From positions 62,001 to 126,000 of the forward strand of contig JAEDHK010000002.1 in the NCBI GenBank assembly GCA_016297005.1: a stretch of DNA of 64,000 bases, in the 5' to 3' direction. A model generated the notes under the pieces. It was not told the DNA's origin, made no database searches, and saw only the letters and a list, made by a program, of their open reading frames with translations. Made by a program: the position numbers and the translations under genes. Below are positions 1-8,776 of this stretch, piece after piece. The number at the start of each line of letters is the position of its first letter. Position 1 is the first letter of the stretch. Origin of the DNA: Clostridia bacterium. GTDB lineage: Bacteria > Bacillota > Clostridia > Christensenellales > DTU072.

Positions 1-1541
1 GCGGTCGCCCAATCGGAAGGAACGTTTTCTATGCGAGAAAACTTTTCTCGATAATATTCTCCTTGCTTCCATTCGTCCGAAAGGTTGGACGCGTACTCGC
101 CGTTCGACAGAACGAAATAATTTCCGTAAGAGGTTTCCCAATCGTCCGGCTTTTCGCCAAGTAAAACGTAAGACTTCTTAAAGTGCGCGACGCCGTGCCA
201 GAAATCGGTGTCGTTTTGCGTAAGAGTCACGACGTAATAGCGATTAAAAGCGGTTTCCCAGTCGTCAGGTTTTTCCGTTACCGACTTACCGCCGATATAT
301 AAATACGCGTAAGTCGCTTCCCGATCCCACTCCGCGTCGACGTTCGGGAAGTAAGAATCGACGCTTAGCTTATAATAGCGATCATATCGCGTCGCCCAGT
401 CGGCAGGTTGGGCGGACAGGGGCAGGTATCTTGCCTTTTCTTCCCAGACGACGCATTCGTGATCTTCGATCGCGTCCGCCGTAACGTACACGGAACCTTC
501 TTCCAGATAATGTTCGGAAACGTCGGCCTGAACGACGTTATCGTCGACGTCACGGTAGGTATGTAAAAATACTTTTCCGTTTTCCGCATAGCGTGCAGTC
601 AGAGTAATATCTCCCGACGAAGCCTCCAAAGAAGCCCCTCTTTCGTCCGTAATCTGCTTTTCTCCGGCGTACCAGCCGATAAAGGTATAAAATTCTTTCT
701 TCGGAACGGGCAGCGTAAAGTAATACCCGTTGATCATAACGAGAGAAGCCCTTTTGACGATTTTTTTATCTCCGACCGCACCGGACGGGACCAGTTCGGG
801 CGCGCTGCTGACGGCGGCGGCCGTAGCGACCTTCGGGGTGGGAGAAGAAAACACGGTGCCATAATAACCGGACTGCCCCGTAACGGCAACGCGGACGTAC
901 TTGCCTACGTCTTCCGAAGTCAGAGTGTACTCGCTTTCGTTGGCGTCCGTAATATCGACGTATCCGCCCTCTGCTGTCTCGGACCGTTGCCACGAATATC
1001 CGTAGACGAGGCAATTGCCCGTCAATGCGGACAGATTGACTTTCAACGTCTTGGTCGCGGCCACGACGCCGGCCACTTCCGGCGTTCCGCCGATCTCGAA
1101 AACGGGTTGCACGCGATCGGAATGATCGCTGCTCTTGACGACGGACCCGGTATCGCCGACGTTCATCAGCCCTTCTGCGGCGTCAATGTTGATTTTCGTA
1201 TTGGTAGAATAAATTGCTTTGAAAACACAGTTTTCTTTCACAACGTAATACAAATTCTGATCAAAAGAATAGCTTTGTCCATTCTGATTCCAACAAACGA
1301 ACACCTTTCCTTCCATCTCATCCGCCACGGCCGTAACGATGGCGTCGGAGCGATATTTATCGACGGAGACGTTAACGCCGTTATAAACGGCAACGGTATA
1401 TTCGTTCACGGATACGGTATTGTCGTCGGGATTGGGCGCGGGCGTTTGGGGATCCCCGGCGTTCGTACAAGCCGCGAACGCAACCAAAAACAGACAAGTC
1501 AATAACAAAACGACTATCCTCGCGCCAAATGATTTTTTCAT
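1..1541 (-). CDS. Repeat-containing surface lipoprotein (C-terminus outside window)
   Basis: The reading frame stays open for 513 codons from an ATG at 1541 to the window edge. The start follows AAGGAGGA at good spacing. Residues 1-25 are a lipoprotein signal ending in an FAAC-type lipobox, followed by a Pro/Asp-rich spacer, so the protein should be lipid-anchored outside the membrane. The middle holds an Ig-like stretch (about 120-240) and an InlB/flg_new-type segment with a GWYAG core (about 255-310). From about residue 377 it carries units of 41-46 residues marked by P-A/D/S-D-W followed by a YY or YF pair; four starts are visible (near 408, 270, 142 and 20). Function unknown; probably adhesin or cell-envelope display. 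The repeat resembles the aromatic module of the giant protein at 50142-57311. Confidence 0.85.
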   Translation of the reverse strand, partial: MKKSFGARIVVLLLTCLFLVAFAACTNAGDPQTPAPNPDDNTVSVNEYTVAVYNGVNVSVDKYRSDAIVTAVADEMEGKVFVCWNQNGQSYSFDQNLYYVVKENCVFKAIYSTNTKINIDAAEGLMNVGDTGSVVKSSDHSDRVQPVFEIGGTPEVAGVVAATKTLKVNLSALTGNCLVYGYSWQRSETAEGGYVDITDANESEYTLTSEDVGKYVRVAVTGQSGYYGTVFSSPTPKVATAAAVSSAPELVPSGAVGDKKIVKRASLVMINGYYFTLPVPKKEFYTFIGWYAGEKQITDERGASLEASSGDITLTARYAENGKVFLHTYRDVDDNVVQADVSEHYLEEGSVYVTADAIEDHECVVWEEKARYLPLSAQPADWATRYDRYYKLSVDSYFPNVDAEWDREATYAYLYIGGKSVTEKPDDWETAFNRYYVVTLTQNDTDFWHGVAHFKKSYVLLGEKPDDWETSYGNYFVLSNGEYASNLSDEWKQGEYYREKFSRIENVPSDWAT

Positions 1542-1600
1542 ATACCGAATCCTCCTTACGCGTACGTTCACACGCGTACGAAAATATATATTCATAATAG

Positions 1601-1629
1601 ATTATAAATAAATAATCCTTTTTTGTCAA
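1601..1629 (-). promoter_or_regulatory. Sigma-A promoter for the left-edge lipoprotein
   Basis: On the minus strand TTGACA (1629-1624), a 17-base spacer and TATAAT (1606-1601). The 5' leader that follows contains TACGCGT and ACGCGTA arms next to the AAGGAGG ribosome binding site, which could form a small hairpin. Confidence 0.85.
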
Positions 1630-1727
1630 CCCCAATTTACACGGGACGCTTTTGTCCGGGTGCGTCGCGTAAATAACTTATCGATCGACCGCAGAATCAT
1701 TTGTTTTTCTTTCGGAAACCGGAAAAA

Positions 1728-1756
1728 TTGACAAACGCCGAATTTATTTTTATAAT
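1728..1756 (+). promoter_or_regulatory. Sigma-A promoter for the ABC exporter
   Basis: Perfect TTGACA (1728-1733), 17-base spacer, TATAAT (1751-1756), 33 bases before the ATG at 1790. It is divergent from the lipoprotein promoter at 1601-1629. Confidence 0.9.
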
Positions 1757-1789
1757 TGAGCGGTAAAATAATTTTAAGGTGCGTTCCGT

Positions 1790-3523
1790 ATGTATAAAAG
1801 ATTTTTTTTGATGGCCAAACCCTGGTGGAAGAACCTGCTTCTGACCGTATTTTCGCTGATCATGGCGGCTCTTCTTAACCTTGTTGCGCCCGAGCTCATC
1901 CGTATCATGACCAAAATTCTTTCCACGCCGGGCGCGCTGACGTACGAAGTCGTTTTGCTTTTCTTTTTTATTCTGACCGCTTCTTATCTTGTACGCGGCG
2001 TTTTCCGTTTTCTGGCGATGTGGCAAGCGCACGTCGCCGCCTGGAACTTCGTCGCGGATACGACCTTGAAAGTCTTCGGAAAACTCGAAGAGCTGCCGAT
2101 GAGCTTTTTCGCCGGCAAGACGACGGGCGAAATTATGAGCCGCGCCATCAACGACACGCGCAACATGGAGACGCTGATCGCCCACGCTCTGCCCGATCTT
2201 TTTTCCGGACTCTTTATTATCGCCGTCATCACCGTACGCATTTTCTTTATCAATCCGGTGCTCGCCGCCATAACTCTTATTCCCGTACCCGTGACCATGC
2301 TCATCAGCACCCAATTTTCCAAACGCGTCAAGCCTCTTTTTAATCGTAACCAAGCCTTCCTCGCCAAGCTCAACGCACGATTTCAGGAGCAGATCTCCGG
2401 CATAAAGGAAGTAAAGGCTTTTAATAAAGAAGAAGCCGAATACCGGACCATGAAAGAATACGCCAAAGAATACGCGCGCGTCAACATCCGCGCCAACTTT
2501 GCCAACGGCATCTATCAGCCGTCCGTCGAAGCAGCTATCTCGATGGGGACCGCCATCGTTATGGGACTGGGGGGCGTATTGGCTCTGAAAGGCTCTCTTC
2601 TTACCGCCGACATCGTAGGATTTTTCGTCTATCTGTCCATGTTCTACACGCCTTTATCCAATCTTGGCCGCATCGTGGAGGATATTCAGAGCGCACGCGC
2701 CGGCGGAGTACGAGTTCTTGAAATATTGGATGCCGAAATTGATATTAAGGAACCCGAAAATCCGGTATCTTTATCAAACGTTAAAGGCGACGTCAGCTTT
2801 GAGAAAGTATGCTTTTCTTACCGCAAAGACGAGCCCGTCCTAAAAGACGTTTCTTTTACGGCAAAGGCGGGAAAAACGGTCGCCATCGTCGGAGCGACCG
2901 GCGCGGGAAAGACCACGCTCATCTCTCTTATAGAGCGATTTTATGACCCGACCGAAGGTCGTGTTCTTTTAGACGGCGTCGACCTGAAAGACCTGAAAAC
3001 GTCCGATCTGAGAAGCAATTTATCCATTGTTCCTCAAGACGTGTTTTTATTCGACGGAACTATTTACGAAAACATTCTGTACGGCAAAGAGGACGCAACC
3101 GAAGAGGAAGTGTATGCGGCCGCCGGGATCGCCTGCGCGGACGAATTCATTCGTTCCTTTCCGAACGGTTATGCCACGAAGATCGGCGAGCGAGGAACGC
3201 GGCTGTCCGGAGGGCAAAAGCAGCGTATCGCCATCGCAAGAGCCGTCTTACGGAAAACGCCCGTTCTGATCCTGGACGAAGCAACCTCGGCCGTCGATAA
3301 CAAGACGGAGGCGGAGATTCAGAAAGCCATCGACAATCTGATCGGGACGCGCACCGTCATCGTCATCGCGCACCGTTTGTCCACCGTCCGGAAAGCCGAT
3401 ACCATCCTCGTCCTGCACGAGGGAGAAATCGTCGAACAAGGCAATCACGAACAACTGATCGCAAAGGGCGGTATATACTCGGAAATGAACAAGATCGTCG
3501 ACGTTACCCTTTCCGAAAGCTGA
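1790..3523 (+). CDS. ABC transporter half-exporter (membrane domain plus ATPase)
   Basis: This is a 577-residue type IV ABC exporter half-molecule with a six-helix membrane domain (about 1-310) followed by an ATPase domain. Visible ATPase motifs are Walker A GATGAGKTT (about 367), signature LSGGQ (about 472), Walker B ILDEATSA (about 491-499) and the H-loop AHRLST (about 527). The length is normal for homodimeric or heterodimeric multidrug/lipid exporters. The start ATG follows AAGGTG. It is transcribed alone from a consensus promoter and no partner half-transporter lies nearby, so a homodimer is likely. The substrate cannot be told from sequence; drug or lipid export is the family norm. Confidence 0.95.
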   Translation: MYKRFFLMAKPWWKNLLLTVFSLIMAALLNLVAPELIRIMTKILSTPGALTYEVVLLFFFILTASYLVRGVFRFLAMWQAHVAAWNFVADTTLKVFGKLEELPMSFFAGKTTGEIMSRAINDTRNMETLIAHALPDLFSGLFIIAVITVRIFFINPVLAAITLIPVPVTMLISTQFSKRVKPLFNRNQAFLAKLNARFQEQISGIKEVKAFNKEEAEYRTMKEYAKEYARVNIRANFANGIYQPSVEAAISMGTAIVMGLGGVLALKGSLLTADIVGFFVYLSMFYTPLSNLGRIVEDIQSARAGGVRVLEILDAEIDIKEPENPVSLSNVKGDVSFEKVCFSYRKDEPVLKDVSFTAKAGKTVAIVGATGAGKTTLISLIERFYDPTEGRVLLDGVDLKDLKTSDLRSNLSIVPQDVFLFDGTIYENILYGKEDATEEEVYAAAGIACADEFIRSFPNGYATKIGERGTRLSGGQKQRIAIARAVLRKTPVLILDEATSAVDNKTEAEIQKAIDNLIGTRTVIVIAHRLSTVRKADTILVLHEGEIVEQGNHEQLIAKGGIYSEMNKIVDVTLSES

Positions 3524-3564
3524 AATTATGCCGCGAGAGGCGCATTTTTCTTGTCGTTTCCCTC

Positions 3565-3593
3565 TTGAAAATAATGAAAAGAGGATTTATAAT
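3565..3593 (+). promoter_or_regulatory. Sigma-A promoter for the metallophosphoesterase
   Basis: TTGAAA (3565-3570), 17-base spacer, TATAAT (3588-3593), then AGGAGAA before the ATG at 3626. Confidence 0.85.
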
Positions 3594-3625
3594 AGTATCA
3601 AAAATTATTTAGGAGAATTATTTAT

Positions 3626-4963
3626 ATGCGCAATTGGTCTTTGAAGAAAAAAATAGGCATGGGCGCTTTGGCCCTTTTCGTTGTTCTTTGCATCGTCGCC
3701 GCGATCGTCGTTCCCCTCGAATTCTGTATCCGGTTGGGAGAAGAATCCGAGTGGATGTGGTCGCCCGAACAGGAATTTTCTGTCGAATATGCCGCGGGAA
3801 CGCTCCGTAAAGATCCCGATAAGGACTTCGTGATCGTAAACTTTACCGACACGCAAGCCTATTTGCCGTCCGACTTCGACAGCGTCGGAAAAATCTATAA
3901 AACAATGAAAAAAGTCATCGACGAAACGAATCCCGACCTGATCACCCTGACCGGCGACCAAGCCTGGTTTCCGCCCACGCGTCAAAGTTATGCGAAGCTG
4001 GCCAAGGTGCTGGATCGCTTCGGCATTCCGTGGACTTTCGTCTTCGGCAATCACGACCACCAAGGCAACGCTGATCTCAATTATCTGATCGAAGTGGCTC
4101 AAAAATCCAAGTATTGTCTGATAGACAAAGGCCCGCGCAACGTAATGGGCGTCGGCAACTGCTTTATCAACGTTGTGGAAAAGCAACCCAACGGTCAGGA
4201 TAAGATCGTTCACACCCTCATCATGCTTGACTCCGGCAACAGCGGTTACGACTATACCGAGGAGCAGACCTATTATGACGAGACGCCCCTCACCGAAGAG
4301 GATATCGTTACCATCAACGTCAACGCTTCTTCCCTGAGCATGAGCAAGGCGCTCAAAGACTGCACGATGGACTTCAATGGATATCCTTACCTTAAAGAAA
4401 TCTCCAAGGAAGACGAAAAGGGCAATCAGATCACGCCCAGGGTCAAAGTAGGCACGTCCTACTCTGCGATCGACTACTCCCAGATCGCCTGGTACGAATG
4501 GGTGCTCAAAGGCGTCGAAAAAACCAATATCGATAACGGCTTCACATTGAATTCTATGCCCGAGTCAACCTGCCTCTTCCATATTCCTCTCAATGAATAC
4601 TACGACGCATATAAAGAATGGTTGACCGCCATCAGAGACAACAACGTCGAAAAAGTCAACCTGATGCAGGCAGAAGGTAGAATGCGCATGCTCGAAGGCG
4701 TCGCCTCCGCCACGATAAATACCGGAATGTTCGCCAAGATGAAAGAGTTGGGCAGCACCAAAAACGTCATCGTCGGCCACGACCACATTAACGACTTTTC
4801 CCTCGTTTATCAGGGTATCCGCTTAACGTACGGCGTTAAAACGGGTAATAAGTGCTATTGGACGGAGGACGGCTCTATGAACGGCGGCACGAAATTGACA
4901 ATCTCCGCCGGAGGAAAAGCCACTACGCTCAAACAAGTCTACGTTGACGACTACAAAAAATAA
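3626..4963 (+). CDS. Membrane-anchored calcineurin-like metallophosphoesterase
   Basis: A protein of 445 residues with a short basic N-terminus and one membrane segment (about 10-32), so the catalytic domain should lie outside the cell. Metal-binding motifs of the calcineurin-like family are visible: D-T-Q near residue 75, TGDQAW near 110, GNHDHQ near 145 and GHDHIND near 380. The family hydrolyses phosphate mono- or diesters with two metal ions; the substrate is unknown. A paralogue lies at 26149-27459 with the same architecture and a shared C-terminal GIRLTYG/GVRLTYG element. An insertion of about 150 residues separates the central motifs from the last one. Transcribed alone. Confidence 0.9.
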   Translation: MRNWSLKKKIGMGALALFVVLCIVAAIVVPLEFCIRLGEESEWMWSPEQEFSVEYAAGTLRKDPDKDFVIVNFTDTQAYLPSDFDSVGKIYKTMKKVIDETNPDLITLTGDQAWFPPTRQSYAKLAKVLDRFGIPWTFVFGNHDHQGNADLNYLIEVAQKSKYCLIDKGPRNVMGVGNCFINVVEKQPNGQDKIVHTLIMLDSGNSGYDYTEEQTYYDETPLTEEDIVTINVNASSLSMSKALKDCTMDFNGYPYLKEISKEDEKGNQITPRVKVGTSYSAIDYSQIAWYEWVLKGVEKTNIDNGFTLNSMPESTCLFHIPLNEYYDAYKEWLTAIRDNNVEKVNLMQAEGRMRMLEGVASATINTGMFAKMKELGSTKNVIVGHDHINDFSLVYQGIRLTYGVKTGNKCYWTEDGSMNGGTKLTISAGGKATTLKQVYVDDYKK

Positions 4964-5055
4964 AGAGGAATCCACCGCCAACGCAACCGTCGCAAAGCGG
5001 CCTGCCCGGAACGAACGTTCTACGGCCTCCTTTCTATACAAACGCTAAGTTTAAA

Positions 5056-5086
5056 AAACAGCTCCTTCATATCGAGGGAGCTGTTT
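5056..5086. terminator. Bidirectional terminator between convergent genes
   Basis: A 10-base-pair stem (AAACAGCTCC and GGAGCTGTTT) with an 11-base loop. The minus strand has the better T-run, which fits termination of the GH3 gene; it may also serve the phosphoesterase gene. The rest of 4964-5172 shows nothing else. Confidence 0.8.
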
Positions 5087-5172
5087 AAAATAATTCCGAT
5101 TTCTTTTTATGACCCGATTGCGCTGCTTCGTGGCGGTATGGCGCCGATCGCAAAGCGCGAGCGTAAGAGGTT

Positions 5173-7593
5173 TTATCTGTATTTTTTTCTGAATCCGCGG
5201 AAGAACTTTCGCCAACCGCCGCGCTTTTTGTTGAACACATCCACGAGGCCGTCTACCGAATAGGGAGAAAGCACACCTCCGGAAAATCCGCTGAACGCGC
5301 GCAAAGGGATAGAAGTGACGGTATTGACGACCATAGCCGCGTTCACTGCGTCGCCGGCCATCTTCTTACCGAAGAACTGAATGGTCTTGCATAAGAATCT
5401 TCCCAGCCTCGTACAAAGCAGATCGGACAGAGTGCAATTTTGATGGAATTCTCCCACCTTATACGGCTCGTTATCCGGAAGCCTCTTGCCGTACAGCGCC
5501 TCGAACTGGTCTTTCGTAATCTCTTCGACCGCGCCAATGTTCCCGTAAACACGGACGACTTCTTCGTCATACACAGGCAATTCTACCTCAGGCGCGGCGA
5601 CGCTAAGATCGGTCGTCCACAGGATATCCCGACTCGACGTGCCGACTGAAATACGATAGGTGCCTGCCAGAACCGACCAGTCGGAAACGGCGGTATTATA
5701 GAAAGAAAACGCTCTTTCGTTCAAAGGTATCTCCACCCGCTTGCTTTCGCCGGCGGCCAGATAAACGCGCCTGAATCCTTTTAGTTCTTTTTCCGCCTTG
5801 AATATGGGCGAGTCGACTTGTCCAACGTAGATCTGCACTACCTCGCTACCCTCTCTCTTTCCTGTGTTCGTTACGGTACAGGAAACGGTAAATTTTTCGT
5901 TATAGGCTCCCGAAATTGCAAAGTCAGAAACCGTAAAATCGGTATAACTGAGACCAAAACCAAACGGATAGGCGACGTCCTTTTTCGCCGTATCGAAGTA
6001 TCGGTAACCGACGAAAATGCTCTCTCTGTACTCTACCGTTTTCGGTCCCATAGGAAAGCATTTTTGCGCAAGAACGTCGTCGGACGACAGCGGATAAGTC
6101 TCGGCCAGCTTCCCGCCCGGATTGACGTCGCCGTACAACACGTCCATAGTGGATTCTCCTACCGCTTCGCCTTGCAGATAGACGTTGAGTATCGCCGCGA
6201 CTTTGTCTTTCCAGGGCATCGTCACGGGCGATCCGCCCTGCAACACGACGACAACGTTATCGTTTACCTCGCACAGTTTTTCGATCAATTCGTTATGCCC
6301 TGCCGGCAGATCCATGCGGGTGCGGTCGAATCCTTCGCTTTCATAAAGGTCGGTAAGCCCGATGACGGCGACGACCTTGTTCGCGCCTTTGGCCGCTTCT
6401 ACGGCTTGAAGGAGCAGATCATCGTTCTTTCCTTCCCCTTCCAGAACGTATCCGGGATAGTAGTCGAAACTTCTTCCGCAAGCGGAAAGAGCTTGCGTCA
6501 GATGGATCAGGCGATTGCATTCAATGCGAGAGCTACCCGCGCCCTGGTATCGGCTTTCTTCGGCCAGCTTGCCGACAAGAACGATCTTTTCTTCGGAAGA
6601 AAGGGGTAACGCGCCGTTGTTTTTAAGCAAAACGGCTCCCTTCGCACCCACTTCGCGGCATAGTGTACGATGTGCGTCATAGTCGGCTTTGAAGGGTTTC
6701 TCCGGTTTGTTATCAACGCATTTTTTGACGTAATCAAGTACTCTTTCGGTGGTAACGTTCAATTCTTCCTCGTTGAGTTCTCCCGCCTTGACCGCTTTGA
6801 CGATCTTTCTGTCATCGGCACCCTTGCAGGTAGGCATTTGCAGGTCCATCCCGGCGCGGACGCCCTCTACGCGGTCGTTGGTTGCGCCCCAGTCGCTGAC
6901 GACGATACCCTCAAAGTTCCATTCTTTCCGCAAAATATCGGTCAGCATTCTTTTATTGTCGGACAGATAATCGCCATTTAACTTATTATACGAGCACATC
7001 ACTTGCCATGGTTGCGCGCGCTTGACGGTGTTTTCAAATGCAGGCAGATAGATCTCCCGTAAAGCCCTTTCGTCGATAATCGAGTCGATGGACATTCTGA
7101 AATATTCCTGATTGTTGCCGCAATAATGCTTTAACGAACAACCGACGCCGATCTCCTGCATGCCGTTTACGTATGCCGCGCTCATTTCTCCCGCCAGAAA
7201 CGGATCTTCCGAAAAGTATTCGAAGTTCCTGCCGCACAACGGAGAACGTTTGATGTTGGTACCCGGTCCCAGAACGGTGGATACGCCCTGATCTTTGGCT
7301 TCTTCGCCGATCGCCTTCCCGACTCTGGCAAGAAGTTCGGGATCCCACGTGCTCGCCGTCGTAACCGCCGTGGGAAAGCAAGTGGCCTTTTCGCTGCCTT
7401 TCATGACGTTCGTTAAACCCTTCTCTTCTTCGGCACCCTGCTCTTTCCGTAAACCGTGCGGTCCGTCGGTCATCAGAACGGACGGCACACCCAGTCTTTC
7501 TATCGGTTTCGTCGTCCAGAAGGTTTTTCCGCTGGCAAGAGAGGCTTTTTCTTCCAACGTCAATTCGGCTAAAATCTTTTTACTGTCTTCCAT
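5173..7593 (-). CDS. Glycoside hydrolase family 3 (beta-glucosidase type)
   Basis: The start is placed at the ATG at 7593 because GGAGGAAC lies just upstream; a longer frame to 7611 has no such site. The 806-residue protein has the GH3 N-terminal barrel with the nucleophile motif VVSDWGA (Asp near 240), KHYCG, the GH3 C-terminal domain with GAGSS and SEGFDR motifs (about 360-425), and a fibronectin-III-like domain. About 75 further residues at the C-terminus include a basic tail. No signal peptide is seen, so it probably acts in the cytoplasm on imported oligosaccharides such as beta-glucosides; specificity is inferred from family only. Transcribed alone. Confidence 0.95.
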   Translation of the reverse strand: MEDSKKILAELTLEEKASLASGKTFWTTKPIERLGVPSVLMTDGPHGLRKEQGAEEEKGLTNVMKGSEKATCFPTAVTTASTWDPELLARVGKAIGEEAKDQGVSTVLGPGTNIKRSPLCGRNFEYFSEDPFLAGEMSAAYVNGMQEIGVGCSLKHYCGNNQEYFRMSIDSIIDERALREIYLPAFENTVKRAQPWQVMCSYNKLNGDYLSDNKRMLTDILRKEWNFEGIVVSDWGATNDRVEGVRAGMDLQMPTCKGADDRKIVKAVKAGELNEEELNVTTERVLDYVKKCVDNKPEKPFKADYDAHRTLCREVGAKGAVLLKNNGALPLSSEEKIVLVGKLAEESRYQGAGSSRIECNRLIHLTQALSACGRSFDYYPGYVLEGEGKNDDLLLQAVEAAKGANKVVAVIGLTDLYESEGFDRTRMDLPAGHNELIEKLCEVNDNVVVVLQGGSPVTMPWKDKVAAILNVYLQGEAVGESTMDVLYGDVNPGGKLAETYPLSSDDVLAQKCFPMGPKTVEYRESIFVGYRYFDTAKKDVAYPFGFGLSYTDFTVSDFAISGAYNEKFTVSCTVTNTGKREGSEVVQIYVGQVDSPIFKAEKELKGFRRVYLAAGESKRVEIPLNERAFSFYNTAVSDWSVLAGTYRISVGTSSRDILWTTDLSVAAPEVELPVYDEEVVRVYGNIGAVEEITKDQFEALYGKRLPDNEPYKVGEFHQNCTLSDLLCTRLGRFLCKTIQFFGKKMAGDAVNAAMVVNTVTSIPLRAFSGFSGGVLSPYSVDGLVDVFNKKRGGWRKFFRGFRKKYR

Positions 7594-7625
7594 TGTTCCT
7601 CCGCTTTTCACGTAGTAATAAATTA

Positions 7626-7656
7626 ATTATAGTTTACACTATTGATATTGTCAATA
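7626..7656 (-). promoter_or_regulatory. GH3 promoter with overlapping palindrome
   Basis: Minus-strand TTGACA (7654-7649), 17-base spacer, TATAAT (7631-7626). An inverted repeat TATTGA-N5-TCAATA (7640-7656) covers the -35 box and could be an operator for sugar-dependent control. No cognate regulator is adjacent. Confidence 0.75.
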
Positions 7657-7661
7657 ATGGG

Positions 7662-7690
7662 TTGATTTTATCCGCACCGTTGATTATAAT
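7662..7690 (+). promoter_or_regulatory. Promoter predicting a leaderless transcript
   Basis: TTGATT (7662-7667), 17-base spacer, TATAAT (7685-7690). The ATG at 7697 is only 6 bases after the -10 box and no Shine-Dalgarno sequence is present, so transcription should start at or next to the initiation codon. Confidence 0.75.
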
Positions 7691-7696
7691 CGTTAT

Positions 7697-8776
7697 ATGT
7701 CTACAAAAGAACCTAAGAAGAAAGGCGCGTCCAAAGCGCAAAAAAGAAAACGCCTGCAAGCAAAGAAAACGGCGACCATCGCTGTCCTCGTGATTATCGC
7801 GCTCGTCTCTCTGTTCTTGCTCGTCCGCTACGGCGTTATCGATATCAGCGATCTTATAAGGAACGACGATACCGATCACGGGACGATCAATAACGGCACC
7901 ATCGCCGCCGGCAGGCTGGAAGACGTCGATATGAACGCTTGCGTCAAAATACACTTTATCGACGTCGGTCAGGGCGATTCCATTCTCATTGAGCTGGACA
8001 AAGACACCACCATGCTTATCGACGCCGGGCACACCGGTACTAATGGAAATAATTTTAATAAAGACGTCTATTTTTCTTATATTGACAGCATATTGGAAAG
8101 CAGCGGCGAAGATATCGACTATCTCATCGCTACCCACCCGGACGCCGATCACATAAGTTTACTCCCGACCGTCTTTGATCGCTATCAAGTAAACAACACC
8201 TATATGAACGAATGGTATCCCAGCAAAACGGCGGAAAACGTTCACACAGCCGCGGAAAACGAACCGAATAGCACGTTGAAAGAATTCAACACCGACAATG
8301 ACACCGTTATTCGCCTGCCCGGGAGCTATTATTCACTTACCATTTATTCCTCCGGCAACGACGGCTTTTCCGGAAGCGGTACAAAAAGCAACAGTATGTC
8401 CATTCTCTGCATGCTGGAATGCGGCGGCAGAAAAGTCCTCTTTACCGGAGACGCCGTTCAAGAAACCGAAGAATGGTTTATTGCAAAAACCGAATATGAT
8501 CCGTCGTTCGACATAGACGTCCTGAAAGTGGCTCATCACGGAAGCAAAGGTTCTTCTTGCGAACAATTTTTAGACTACGTAAAAGCCGAATATGCCGTCA
8601 ACAGTAGCGGCGTGGGCAATACGTATAACCACCCGAATCAGGAAACGCTCGAAAGACTCAATAGCCGCGACATAACCGTTTATGACACGCAGGACTATGG
8701 GACGATTACCCTTTATATCGATAACGAGGGCGATATGTGCTTTGTCACCGAAAAAACACCCGAGGCCGCAAAATGA
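7697..8776 (+). CDS. Membrane-anchored ComEC-like metallo-beta-lactamase-fold hydrolase
   Basis: A protein of 359 residues: a very basic N-terminus (about 1-28), one membrane segment (about 29-48), then an external metallo-beta-lactamase fold. Metal ligands appear in HPDADH (near 153-158) and in FTGDAV and KVAHHGSKG (near 250-285). This matches the C-terminal hydrolase domain of the competence protein ComEC, but the DNA-channel membrane domain is absent. Stand-alone proteins of this type are secreted hydrolases, probably acting on phosphodiesters. It overlaps the next gene by ATGA, so the two are translationally coupled. Its own mRNA appears leaderless. A larger relative with several membrane helices lies at 45831-47690. 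Confidence 0.9.
   Translation: MSTKEPKKKGASKAQKRKRLQAKKTATIAVLVIIALVSLFLLVRYGVIDISDLIRNDDTDHGTINNGTIAAGRLEDVDMNACVKIHFIDVGQGDSILIELDKDTTMLIDAGHTGTNGNNFNKDVYFSYIDSILESSGEDIDYLIATHPDADHISLLPTVFDRYQVNNTYMNEWYPSKTAENVHTAAENEPNSTLKEFNTDNDTVIRLPGSYYSLTIYSSGNDGFSGSGTKSNSMSILCMLECGGRKVLFTGDAVQETEEWFIAKTEYDPSFDIDVLKVAHHGSKGSSCEQFLDYVKAEYAVNSSGVGNTYNHPNQETLERLNSRDITVYDTQDYGTITLYIDNEGDMCFVTEKTPEAAK

Noticed and set aside
7697..8776. Competence gene comEC
   Set aside because: Only the hydrolase domain is present; the channel-forming membrane domain is missing.
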